NCBI GenBank assembly: GCA_022600195.1 | Contig: JAHZKX010000033.1 | Location: 80,009-144,008 of the forward strand | Length of the DNA: 64,000 bases | Direction of reading: 5' to 3' | Origin: Planctomycetota bacterium | GTDB taxonomy: Bacteria; Planctomycetota; Planctomycetia; Planctomycetales; Planctomycetaceae | Shown here: positions 36,586 through 44,501 of the stretch, piece by piece | Numbering within the stretch: position 1 is the first letter of the stretch | Layout: each line of letters starts with the position of its first letter | Program-made: the position numbers and the translations under genes | Notes under the pieces: generated by a model | The model's input: the letters and a program-made list of their open reading frames with translations, nothing else | What the model was told of the DNA's origin: nothing | The model's database searches: none

Positions 36586-39384
36586 ATGACATCCCCCACA
36601 TTTTTTGATAATTCATGGCACGCATTTTCTGCGACCTCTCCTCCCCCTCCTGTTGACGTTCGTCAACAACCGCCCCTTGAGAACAGAGGCGAGCATTCTG
36701 GACGACTAAGTGCTCACACTAATCCCCTGACTGAAGCGATTTCCAAAGGTAACGCGGTTGTTTATGTAGGATCAGGCGCATCAATAGCAGCCGACTTGCC
36801 GGATTGGCCACGGTTCCTAGAGGAACTGGAAATAGAAGCGCGTGCCTATTCGCTGAACGCCGCCATTAATATCAAAAAAAGAATTTGCAAAGGTGACTAT
36901 CTCGTCGCAGCAGAGATGCTTCAAAACGTGTTTGGAAACAAGTTACAAGACGTGACGCATCGAATTTTCGGCAAAGTATCTGTGCCGACCCCAATACACC
37001 GTGCCATTGCGTCCATTCCATTCTCTTTAGCTGTTACTACAAACTATGATTCTTTGCTGGAAACGGCATATGGCTTTTCAGTTCCCCGCCTTACTTGGCA
37101 AAATCCACACGATGTACTGCAGAATGTTCGTTCGGGAATCTTCTGTGTTCTGAAACTTCATGGTGACTATGCAGTGCGCAAGTCAGTCGTGTTGACAAGA
37201 TCCCATTACCGGGAATTGCAACAAGTCAATAATGCAGTGCTCAATAGTCTACGAATGTTTTTGGCGACACACACATTCCTTTTCGTCGGTGTCAGTTTTT
37301 CCGATCCAGATTTACTTGCTCTGATGGATGAGGCAAAGGCGCTTTATGGTGACGTGTTCGGGCCTCACTACGCGATCTTTCCTCAGGAATTCTTTGATCC
37401 AGAATATTCAGAGGTTCTCGAACGCTCCTACAACATTCGCACGATCGTGGCTGATCCGCTTGAAGTTCCAAATTACCAATGCGATGCAATTACCGGTGGT
37501 GTAGCAGCCTTGTTATCCCATATTGGTGGAATTTCTTCCCACACTGCATTGTCTCAACCCTCTTCACACGGTTTCGCTCAGTATCTTCAAGATTCATCAA
37601 GTAAATTTCAGCCAGCCGGTGAACGCATTCAGACGGGTTGGCTTCTTAGGAATTTGGTGCTCCGATTAGGAGTTTCACATGGTTACGTAAGTATGTGTGA
37701 TTCTTCGATGCCAGAACACCGCAAAATTCACCTTAACTTTGAATACGAAGTTACTGATGAGGAGGTAAAGTATAGTCCGGCGTCAACAGATTCCGAAGAA
37801 CCCTTAGACTCGATTCAAAGCTGCTTGTTTCTACAGCGAAAAATTGAAGATGACTATATTCATTTATCTAATGTGGCTGATTCAGCTAAGGAACTAGAGT
37901 CACAAGGTTTTTCGGAAGCCAAATACACTCCAAGATACAAAGAAGCTGGTAGTGTGCTGTGTGTTCCTATCTATGTTGACGGCCATCGTTCTGGAGTGAT
38001 CACACTTGAAGCGGATGCCGGATATCTGTTTTCAAAATACCATTGCAAGGTCGCCCAACATTTCGCTGATCGAATAGGGGCAACCCGCTACGAGTCGAAT
38101 CGCCTGTCAGATTCAGCTAAAATTCTTAAAAAATATAATACCAATCCTGCTGAGTTTCAGGAAAATATGAGACGAAGTTTGGATCTGAACGACTTAGATT
38201 TACAGTGTCTGCTTTATCAGATCGATCCCCACGCAGGTAAGCTATCAGCGAAATTGGGAAATGATGATGAGATTCGGAAAAATAACGGAGAAAAGGATAT
38301 TGTTTACGAGTTTGAAAAGCCATCGTTAGTCAGCGAGGCTTTTAGGGAACGAAGGACGATACGTATTTCGGATGCTAAAGAGGCTCTAAAAGAACACCGC
38401 CCCGTAATAGCAGAAAAAGGCATTGATATTTGCGATATAGAGGGGCCAGTGTATGCATTTCCTGTTCATGTGAGAGGTTATACAGCAGGGGTGTTTGTCG
38501 GTTGGTCTGGTGACAACGTTTCACTAAATATTCCAAACGTAAGTTCAGCGGATCGAAAATTCGAGCATAGTTTCAAATCCCGATTCTGGCGGGGGATGGA
38601 GCGAGCCAGAAGACTGCTGCATGTCATAGCTAACGAACCTATTGACAGAAGCCAGATCGCAGACGAGCGTCGTGAGAAAAATGAAATTGGGGGAAGAGCT
38701 AAGGAATTCCTTAATTCTGTAGACGATGCAATGCAACCGGTCGACGAGGGGGAGTCGTGGGGGGATCGTGTTAAAGATAGTTCATTTCGCAAGCGCGTGA
38801 TCGATGGATTACTGAAGACGCTTGTTGGGCAGGGGTGCGGACTAAAGCGTGTCCGGTTATTCACAGTGAGTAGCGATTCTAATGGTTTCTTGAGAAAAGC
38901 AGTTTGCATTGCTTCGAGGAATGCTGAAAAAGTCGGACCACCAGGCCATAAAAGAGCGAATGGATATCGTGGAATTGTTCTAAAAGGTAGAGAAAAATAT
39001 ATCGAGCACACCATCAGGCGATCTGAGTTTGATCCTTACGCACGATTGCAGGATCACGTAACACTTAGTGAATCTAAAGACTCGAGTGAAACTTTATTCG
39101 ATAAAGCAGAAGGGAGACCCTGGATTGTTGCTCCTATAGGCCCTCAGCACTATGAGCTGATGAATGGAAATTGCTTGGGAATGACAATGTGTGGATATCT
39201 TGCAGGTGACGATTTTTACTGGGATTATAAAAAGAAAAAGATGGTTGATGATTCCGAAAATATTAAAAATGAGAGTGTTGCTTATGAAGAATTCGTGTTC
39301 AAAAGGTATTGTCTGGATTTCGTGTCTGACATTCTTTCAATTCTGATGTTCTATGAAGCAAGTGCTCAAGACAGTGCCGAGTAA
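36586..39384 (+). CDS. SIR2-like NADase-type domain fused to three GAF-like domains
   Basis: 932 residues, no signal peptide or membrane segment. Residues about 45-315 form a SIR2-like (SIR2_2) domain: VGSGAS (61-66), TTNYD with Asn153, LHGD with His192, and FVGVSFSDPDL (233-243). The Asn and His are the catalytic pair known from bacterial defence SIR2 NADases. Three later segments look like GAF domains: about 345-500 (ending VLCVPIYVDGHRSGVITLEA), 525-670 (YAFPVHVRGYTAGVFVGW) and 735-925 (WIVAPIGPQHYELMNG, with a degenerate core). Charged linkers join them. The gene stands alone, has no companion in the window, lies after a 738-bp gap and looks richer in A/T than its neighbours. A ligand-sensing NAD-depleting effector is a reasonable inference. 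Confidence 0.75.
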   Translation: MTSPTFFDNSWHAFSATSPPPPVDVRQQPPLENRGEHSGRLSAHTNPLTEAISKGNAVVYVGSGASIAADLPDWPRFLEELEIEARAYSLNAAINIKKRICKGDYLVAAEMLQNVFGNKLQDVTHRIFGKVSVPTPIHRAIASIPFSLAVTTNYDSLLETAYGFSVPRLTWQNPHDVLQNVRSGIFCVLKLHGDYAVRKSVVLTRSHYRELQQVNNAVLNSLRMFLATHTFLFVGVSFSDPDLLALMDEAKALYGDVFGPHYAIFPQEFFDPEYSEVLERSYNIRTIVADPLEVPNYQCDAITGGVAALLSHIGGISSHTALSQPSSHGFAQYLQDSSSKFQPAGERIQTGWLLRNLVLRLGVSHGYVSMCDSSMPEHRKIHLNFEYEVTDEEVKYSPASTDSEEPLDSIQSCLFLQRKIEDDYIHLSNVADSAKELESQGFSEAKYTPRYKEAGSVLCVPIYVDGHRSGVITLEADAGYLFSKYHCKVAQHFADRIGATRYESNRLSDSAKILKKYNTNPAEFQENMRRSLDLNDLDLQCLLYQIDPHAGKLSAKLGNDDEIRKNNGEKDIVYEFEKPSLVSEAFRERRTIRISDAKEALKEHRPVIAEKGIDICDIEGPVYAFPVHVRGYTAGVFVGWSGDNVSLNIPNVSSADRKFEHSFKSRFWRGMERARRLLHVIANEPIDRSQIADERREKNEIGGRAKEFLNSVDDAMQPVDEGESWGDRVKDSSFRKRVIDGLLKTLVGQGCGLKRVRLFTVSSDSNGFLRKAVCIASRNAEKVGPPGHKRANGYRGIVLKGREKYIEHTIRRSEFDPYARLQDHVTLSESKDSSETLFDKAEGRPWIVAPIGPQHYELMNGNCLGMTMCGYLAGDDFYWDYKKKKMVDDSENIKNESVAYEEFVFKRYCLDFVSDILSILMFYEASAQDSAE

Positions 39385-39488
39385 CACGCTTGAATGCTGT
39401 AAGACAGAATGAAAGGTCAGCGCCTGTCTTAAACAGCGAGCGGAATCAATGCGCTCAGATATCAGTTAATCAGTTCGATTACGTTCCT

Positions 39489-40829
39489 TCATTCCTTCAC
39501 CATAATATCTTGTCGTTTTTTTAGTCTTCCGTATTTGTTTTCACCAATCATCCAGACCTGCATTTTGCCTTTGTCCTGGATCAGATTCGCGGGAATCACG
39601 ATCTTGCCGTTCTTGCGGTCCTGCTCGGTAATGAAGATGTTATGTTCGTCATAGCCGTTTTTGTCGCTCTTTAAGTGTGCGATGATCAGGTTCATGTTGT
39701 CGGATGAGATTTTTATCTCCCACAATTTACTTTTTGAGACTCCTTCGGTGGGCATGCTGAAATCGAATCTGCATACAGCGAACTCGCAGGCCTGGCTCAG
39801 GGAGCCGTCATTCATTACGCAATGGGCGGTATAGTCGCCGCAGGTTGAAAACGAGCGCTCAATGACTCCTTTGCCGGGCTGGTTGATTTCTTCTATTACT
39901 TTGTCTCCCCGCTTGATGACCAGTGATTTCACACCCCGGTCATTCTTATCCATGATATTGATTTTCACCTTCTGGCCTTTGTGATAAGGAACCCAGTCGC
40001 CAAGGTCGAGGAGCAAAACCTGATTGATGTCGGGGGTTGCGTTATCTTCATCGTAGTTGGGGAATAAAAATGACTCGGCTTTGTTATTGCCTCGCCAGGC
40101 ATCCAGATCGGTAATGCGATACAGCTGTCTGCCCCTGGATGCGATATGCCTGTTGAAGTTTTTGGCACTGCGATTGGTGTTCGTGGTGGTTTGAGGTCGG
40201 CTTTCCTCTACTCGGACATGCGTGACCTGGCCCTGCTTGTCTTTGGTAATTTCTGTTACGATTTCGACATGAGAACCGGGTTGGGGAGGAGTGAAGATGA
40301 TGTCTCCCACTTTTGCGGATAAAGCAGACTGTGGTTCCACCAGGGTGATTCCATTGCGATAGGGTGGGGTATGCAGACGGCTAACATACCAGATGCCGCA
40401 TTGCAAAGCATAGCTGGTATACGAGGAACAGACCTTTCCATAGTAGCACTCTGCATTTTTCACCTTACCATAAAGGTTCTCCGTATAGAGCACGCTCTTC
40501 GGATTCTGGACCGCAGCCAAAAATGTTTTCAGGTAAATATCGAAGCCGATATAGCGACCGACAGATTTGACGCTCGAATAGGGAACTCCCGTGTATTCCG
40601 TTCCCGCTTTGAAGTGTCCGCCCCTTTTCGGCATGCCATCAGCAACAGGGGTCCATTTCACGCGCGACATAATGCGCGCATACTTGATGGACTTTTCCTG
40701 CCAGGTGATCGATGTCTCTTTCCCGGCTTGCTTCTCATTGGATTCCCCGGCGGCGGAAGAGCCATGCAGGAAAAAACAACCGATCAATGAAACTAGCAGG
40801 TAGACAGAATTGCGATAGAAAGAGGTCAT
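39489..40829 (-). CDS. Secreted NlpC/P60-like protein
   Basis: 446 residues from the ATG at 40829, which has AAGGA 8 bases upstream; the frame is open to 40913 but that N-terminus hides the signal peptide (SVYLLVSLIGCFFLHGSSA). A papain-like cysteine site resembles NlpC/P60: YYGKVCSSYTSYALQCG with Cys134, then VGDIIFTPPQPGSHVEIV with His187. The remaining 250 residues are beta-rich, possibly two immunoglobulin-like domains. It could cut cell-wall or peptide bonds outside the cytoplasm. Planctomycetes have a modified or thin peptidoglycan, so the substrate is open. Confidence 0.65.
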   Translation of the reverse strand: MTSFYRNSVYLLVSLIGCFFLHGSSAAGESNEKQAGKETSITWQEKSIKYARIMSRVKWTPVADGMPKRGGHFKAGTEYTGVPYSSVKSVGRYIGFDIYLKTFLAAVQNPKSVLYTENLYGKVKNAECYYGKVCSSYTSYALQCGIWYVSRLHTPPYRNGITLVEPQSALSAKVGDIIFTPPQPGSHVEIVTEITKDKQGQVTHVRVEESRPQTTTNTNRSAKNFNRHIASRGRQLYRITDLDAWRGNNKAESFLFPNYDEDNATPDINQVLLLDLGDWVPYHKGQKVKINIMDKNDRGVKSLVIKRGDKVIEEINQPGKGVIERSFSTCGDYTAHCVMNDGSLSQACEFAVCRFDFSMPTEGVSKSKLWEIKISSDNMNLIIAHLKSDKNGYDEHNIFITEQDRKNGKIVIPANLIQDKGKMQVWMIGENKYGRLKKRQDIMVKE

Positions 40830-40946
40830 TGACTGATCCTTGGCCTGGATTTTTCTGTGAACTTGGGGCGATGCAGTGGCTTTATTATAAGGGAATTTGA
40901 GACCCTTATCCATTCTACTGTTCTTTGCTTTAGTGAGTAGTGGTTA

Positions 40947-40982
40947 TTTTCTACCACGAAAAGCACGACAGACACGAAAAGT
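40947..40982 (+). repeat. CACGAAA-type dispersed repeat, copy D
   Basis: TTTTCTACCACGAAAAGCAC continues to GACAGACACGAAAAGTT. It is the same element as copies B and C with one substitution in the middle unit. Confidence 0.7.
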
Positions 40983-41162
40983 TATGGTGTTTATTTTGTT
41001 CTGATGCTCTTATCAGTACTGCTGCATTTTCATCTGCAGACTGTTTGTGGTTTTCGGGTAGAATCTCTGTAAGCAGGTTAATTGTTTGTCCCTGGCGGAG
41101 ATTCTTTTGACTGGAAATGATTTTGTTGAAAGGCGTGGGGGTGTCAAGATTATTATATTGCG

Positions 41163-41235
41163 CGAAGCGTGGTTGATAGCTGTCGAACCGTGTTTGAACA
41201 GTGGTTCAAACGCGTCGAAGCGTGACCGAAGCGTG
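41163..41235. repeat. Hairpin flanked by CGAAGCGTG direct repeats
   Basis: GTTTGAAC (41192-41199) and GTTCAAAC (41204-41211) form a perfect 8-bp stem with loop AGTG; three more pairs including one wobble extend it. The 9-base CGAAGCGTG occurs at 41163-41171, 41216-41224 and 41227-41235. The arrangement suggests a binding site cluster or structured RNA. Confidence 0.45.
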
Positions 41236-41598
41236 TCGATAAGTTACGAGATATCGGGAACCGGTGACGATTTATCAGGTGAAGATTTTCAAAACAAAGG
41301 GACTTTGATAGTAGTGAGATCTTCAGTGTTCTTGAAAAGCAGTGCGCAAAAAACTCATCTCGCGCGCGACGCTTATAACGCATATTCGCCAGGGGCGAGA
41401 CGCTGTCAAGTTCTCTTTATGCAGTGTTAATCTGGAAGGAGAGATGTGGGTATAAATGCGGAAGGAAAAATGGAGTGGAGAAGGTGTAAGGGAATGGAAT
41501 CCCAGATCATGGGAAAAAATATAGTGCGCGGCACATTCATCAAACTGAGATGAACAGTGCTGCGCACGATGAGAGCATCGATGATTCAGATGGCGAGA

Positions 41599-41808
41599 TT
41601 ATGTGCCTTCTTCTTCTTCTTCTTTCTTCTTCTTCTTTTTCTTACCCAGCGAGACTTTTTCAACGCGAACTTTGGGCAAGCCGAGGGCCGGTTGTCCTTC
41701 GATCCAACGGTCTTCGAATTTCAATTTTTCAATCCGCTCTGCACGCTTCAATACGTTGCGTGCACGGACCAGGGTACTTTTACTCTTTAAACTTTTGTCG
41801 AGTGACAC
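41599..41808 (-). CDS. Small basic protein (planctomycete/verrucomicrobial/chlamydial family)
   Basis: 69 residues with a GTG start at 41808 preceded by AGAGGGG. The sequence MSLDKSLKSKSTLVRARNVL and later KFEDRWIEGQPALGLPKVRV closely match the conserved 'small basic protein' family (TIGR04137) of Planctomycetes, Verrucomicrobia and Chlamydiae. Its function is not known; the high basic charge suggests RNA or ribosome binding. The last 14 residues are seven lysines, five glutamates, Gly and Thr, encoded by a GAA/AAG trinucleotide tract that looks prone to slippage. It sits alone between two long intergenic regions. Confidence 0.85.
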   Translation of the reverse strand: MSLDKSLKSKSTLVRARNVLKRAERIEKLKFEDRWIEGQPALGLPKVRVEKVSLGKKKKKKKEEEEEGT

Positions 41809-42087
41809 GGTGTCATCCCCTCTTATTTAGATGTTATTTTGATGACAGTCATTTACTATAGAAATTCACTGTCAAAACTGGCATAGTGGTGTAACTTTCG
41901 CAAGATGAGCTGAATCATCGTGGTGATCAACTGGTCAAACGGATTTCTTACCCGTGGCGCATTGCGAAGCGACATATGGTAAAAGGAATGGTCGTTGATT
42001 GCAACCGCTGCTAAATGAAACCTTTGAGCTGTTTTACGTGAAATTCCATTATGTGTCATTGAAAACGAGGGCAGGGGGAGACCAGCT
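41809..42087. other. Divergent intergenic region between small basic protein and symporter
   Basis: About 280 bp. A 67-codon minus-strand frame at 41856-42059 has no recognisable content or Shine-Dalgarno and is not called. The region should contain the promoters of both divergent genes. Confidence 0.45.
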
Positions 42088-42090
42088 ATT
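42073..42090 (+). promoter_or_regulatory. Strong Shine-Dalgarno ahead of a possible ATT start
   Basis: AGGGGGAG (42073-42080) is followed 7 bases later by ATT (42088), in frame with the sodium symporter. No ATG, GTG or TTG lies at a suitable distance from it. The next standard start, TTG at 42118, has no Shine-Dalgarno. Confidence 0.45.
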
Positions 42091-42117
42091 TCTCTTTACG
42101 ATACAAATTTCACCTGG

Positions 42118-43647
42118 TTGGACTGGTCGATCGTCGCCTGCTATCTGTTGTCATCGATCGTAATTGGTTTGTGGGCCAATCGTTACGTCGGAAACCTTTC
42201 TGATTATCTTGTAGCGGGTCGAAAGCTCCGCCTGCGTCTGGCGCTGGCAACGATGACGGGGACAGAGCTGGGTTTAGTCACTGTGATGTACATGGCCGAA
42301 CTCGGTTTTATGAAGCAGTATGCTTCGTTGTACCTCGCTTTTCTGGAAGCGGGGGCGGTATTGATCATCGGTCTGACCGGTTTTGTGGTCTATCGCCTGC
42401 GCGATTCTTCGATTATGACGATCCCGGAGTATTACGAAAAACGCTATTCCTCTCGTGTTCGTGTTATCGGCGCGATAGTCATGGTGGTTTCGGGAGTTTT
42501 GAATATGGGTCTGTTTCTGAAAGCGGGCTCTCAGTTTGTGACGGCGATTTCCGGTTTGCAGGATGAAATGTCTCTCAAGCTGATCATGACGGGACTGTTA
42601 TTGCTGGTGCTGTTTTATACGGTATTGGGCGGGATGGTGTCGGTGGTGATTACCGATCTGATTCAGTTTTTGATTCTGGGCACGGGGATGGTGATAGTCA
42701 CAGTCGTGGTATTCTGTTCGATTGGCTGGGATGGATTTGCGGCGATTGTCACGGAGCAAAATGGTTATTTTAATCCTTTCGATTCCCATAACCCGTCCGG
42801 TAAAGGGCCGGGAATCGGCTGGCTGGAAATCATACAGATGACGGTGGTCATTGGGTCGGCGGCGATGTTGTGGCCGACGAGTGCTGCTCGAACGCTTTCC
42901 TGCCAGAGTGCGGCGGTTGCTCAGAAACTCTATACATTAAGCTCTGTTTCGTTTCTGGCGCGGCGTGCTTTACCCGTTTTCTGGGGCATTGGCACGTTTG
43001 CTTTTTTTGCTTCACAGCCACAACTGTTCGCTGATTTTGAAGAAGCGGTGAAAACGAATCCCTCTATTACTTCGATCTCAGCCATGCCTCTGTTTCTGGC
43101 GAAAGTGGTGCCCACCGGATTACTGGGGTTGGTCACTGCGGGCATGATTGCCGCATTTATGTCAACACATGACAGTTATCTGCTCTGCTGGAGCGGCGTG
43201 ATTACGCAGGATATTGTGGCACCGATTGCGGGGCCGATGAGTCAGCGTTCCCGTATTTTAGTGACGCGTATTTCGATTTTTGTGATTGGGGCGATGCTCT
43301 TGATCTGGGGTCTCTGGTATGAAGTGAGCAGTGATTTATGGGGTTATCTTGCGGTGACGGGAACGGTTTATCTATCGGGGGCCATTCCGACTGTGGTGGG
43401 AGGCCTGTATTGGAAACGGGGCAGTCAGACAGGTGCACTGGCGGCAATTCTTGGCGGACTATTGGGGCTTTCGGCGATGGGTCCCTGTGTGGAAGCGATT
43501 AATCGGACGTTTGCGGTGGAGCTCAATGGAACGTACCTGACTTTGATAACGTTTACATGTTCTATCATACTTTACATTGCAGGCTCGTTGCTCTTTCCTG
43601 ATAAAACCACTCAGCCCGTCTCAGCTGGTTCGAGTGCCTCTTCATAA
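42118..43647 (+). CDS. Sodium:solute symporter family protein
   Basis: 509 residues from TTG 42118, with about 13 hydrophobic helices. SDYLVAGRKLRLRLALATMTGTELGLVTVMYMAE (residues 27-60) and GLVTAGMIAAFMSTHDSYLLCWSGVITQDI are the signature SSS segments. It is only distantly like the symporter at 33-34.4 kb. The frame continues upstream to ATT 42088 (adding ISLYDTNFTW), which has a very strong Shine-Dalgarno and gives a more usual SSS N-terminus, so the protein may be 519 residues. A 60-residue membrane protein gene follows within 20 bp. Confidence 0.85.
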   Translation: MDWSIVACYLLSSIVIGLWANRYVGNLSDYLVAGRKLRLRLALATMTGTELGLVTVMYMAELGFMKQYASLYLAFLEAGAVLIIGLTGFVVYRLRDSSIMTIPEYYEKRYSSRVRVIGAIVMVVSGVLNMGLFLKAGSQFVTAISGLQDEMSLKLIMTGLLLLVLFYTVLGGMVSVVITDLIQFLILGTGMVIVTVVVFCSIGWDGFAAIVTEQNGYFNPFDSHNPSGKGPGIGWLEIIQMTVVIGSAAMLWPTSAARTLSCQSAAVAQKLYTLSSVSFLARRALPVFWGIGTFAFFASQPQLFADFEEAVKTNPSITSISAMPLFLAKVVPTGLLGLVTAGMIAAFMSTHDSYLLCWSGVITQDIVAPIAGPMSQRSRILVTRISIFVIGAMLLIWGLWYEVSSDLWGYLAVTGTVYLSGAIPTVVGGLYWKRGSQTGALAAILGGLLGLSAMGPCVEAINRTFAVELNGTYLTLITFTCSIILYIAGSLLFPDKTTQPVSAGSSASS

Positions 43648-43666
43648 ACCTTGTGAAAGAATAACC

Positions 43667-43849
43667 ATGTATGCTTGGATGACAATCTGGACGATAATGC
43701 TGATCGCCAGCGGTTTGGCCTTTCTGGTGGTGTTGGCCTATGTTGCATTTGGTGTGAAAGCAGAGCTGATCGAGACATTAAACGATCTGAAAGCTGACGT
43801 AGATGAATCTGTGGCACACGAGGAAATTCTGGATCAGCCGATAGAATAA
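43667..43849 (+). CDS. Small single-helix membrane protein next to symporter
   Basis: 60 residues from ATG 43667. One membrane helix (about residues 4-28, WMTIWTIMLIASGLAFLVVLAYVAF) is followed by an acidic, amphipathic tail (LIETLNDLKADVDESVAHEEIL). It starts 19 bp after the symporter stop and is probably in the same transcript. Small one-helix partners are known for some SSS/MCT-type transporters, so it may be a subunit. No homologue is recognised. Confidence 0.65.
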   Translation: MYAWMTIWTIMLIASGLAFLVVLAYVAFGVKAELIETLNDLKADVDESVAHEEILDQPIE

Positions 43850-44032
43850 CGCGGTGGATTCCCTGTCATGTTCATCAGATTAGATGTTCGTAAACCTTTA
43901 AAAAATCGTGAATTCTGAATAATTGACTGGTGAATTAGTTTCGATCATGTTACTTTTAGGCATGCTTAAGCTGGCTTTCTCTCTTAGTGCAGAGGTCGTG
44001 TTGTTGTTTAGTTACCAGGAGCCGCGTCGTTT

Positions 44033-44488
44033 ATGATGTGCCCTTTTTGTCGTGATGGTGAGACGAAAGTCATTGATTCTCGTTTGAGTCAACCTTTCAG
44101 TGTGCGCCGGCGGCGGGAGTGTCTGGCTTGTGGGAAGCGTTATACGACTTACGAAAAGATTGAAGAGTCGCCGCTGAAAGTCATCAAAAAAGATGGTGCT
44201 CGCGTACCCTTTGATCGCACAAAGATGGTCAAAGGAGTCGAGACGGCCTGTTATAAAAGGCCGGTCAGCCCGGATCAAATTGAAGCGATCGTGTCACAGA
44301 TTGAGGCGGAAATCTACGAGAACTTCGATCGCGAAGTTCCCTCCCGTTTTATTGGTGAGCAGGTTTCTGCCGTTCTGAAAGACGTCGATCAGGTGGCCTT
44401 CGTTCGATTTGCCTCAGTTTATCGCAATTTTACCGCTGCAAACGATTTTGTTGTCGAAATTGAACCGATGCTGCGATCGCATGACTGA
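44033..44488 (+). CDS. nrdR: Transcriptional repressor NrdR
   Basis: 151 residues. The zinc ribbon has CPFC at 3-6 and CLAC at 30-33, with the invariant DSR and RRRREC segments between. An ATP-cone follows (about 48-135), with [19 protein letters not shown]. NrdR represses ribonucleotide reductase genes by sensing ATP/dATP and binding NrdR boxes. No nrd gene is in this window. GGAG lies 11 bases before the ATG; a second ATG at 44036 is possible. Confidence 0.95.
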   Translation: MMCPFCRDGETKVIDSRLSQPFSVRRRRECLACGKRYTTYEKIEESPLKVIKKDGARVPFDRTKMVKGVETACYKRPVSPDQIEAIVSQIEAEIYENFDREVPSRFIGEQVSAVLKDVDQVAFVRFASVYRNFTAANDFVVEIEPMLRSHD

Positions 44489-44501
44489 ACCGAGAATTGT
44501 G

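Larger units (their letters stand above)
40830..41598. other. 769-bp intergenic region with repeats and hairpins
   Basis: No convincing gene. It holds repeat copy D (40947-40982), a strong inverted repeat at 41192-41211, and three copies of CGAAGCGTG (41163, 41216, 41227). A 114-codon plus-strand frame at 41086-41430 covers these repeats and has no recognisable content. The dense repeats and the absence of coding make a non-coding RNA or regulatory region possible. Confidence 0.5.

Noticed and set aside
41086..41430. 114-codon plus-strand frame
   Set aside because: It spans direct repeats and a hairpin, with no recognisable domain and no start signal.
41856..42059. 67-codon minus-strand frame
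   Set aside because: No homology recognised, no Shine-Dalgarno, and it occupies a promoter region between divergent genes.
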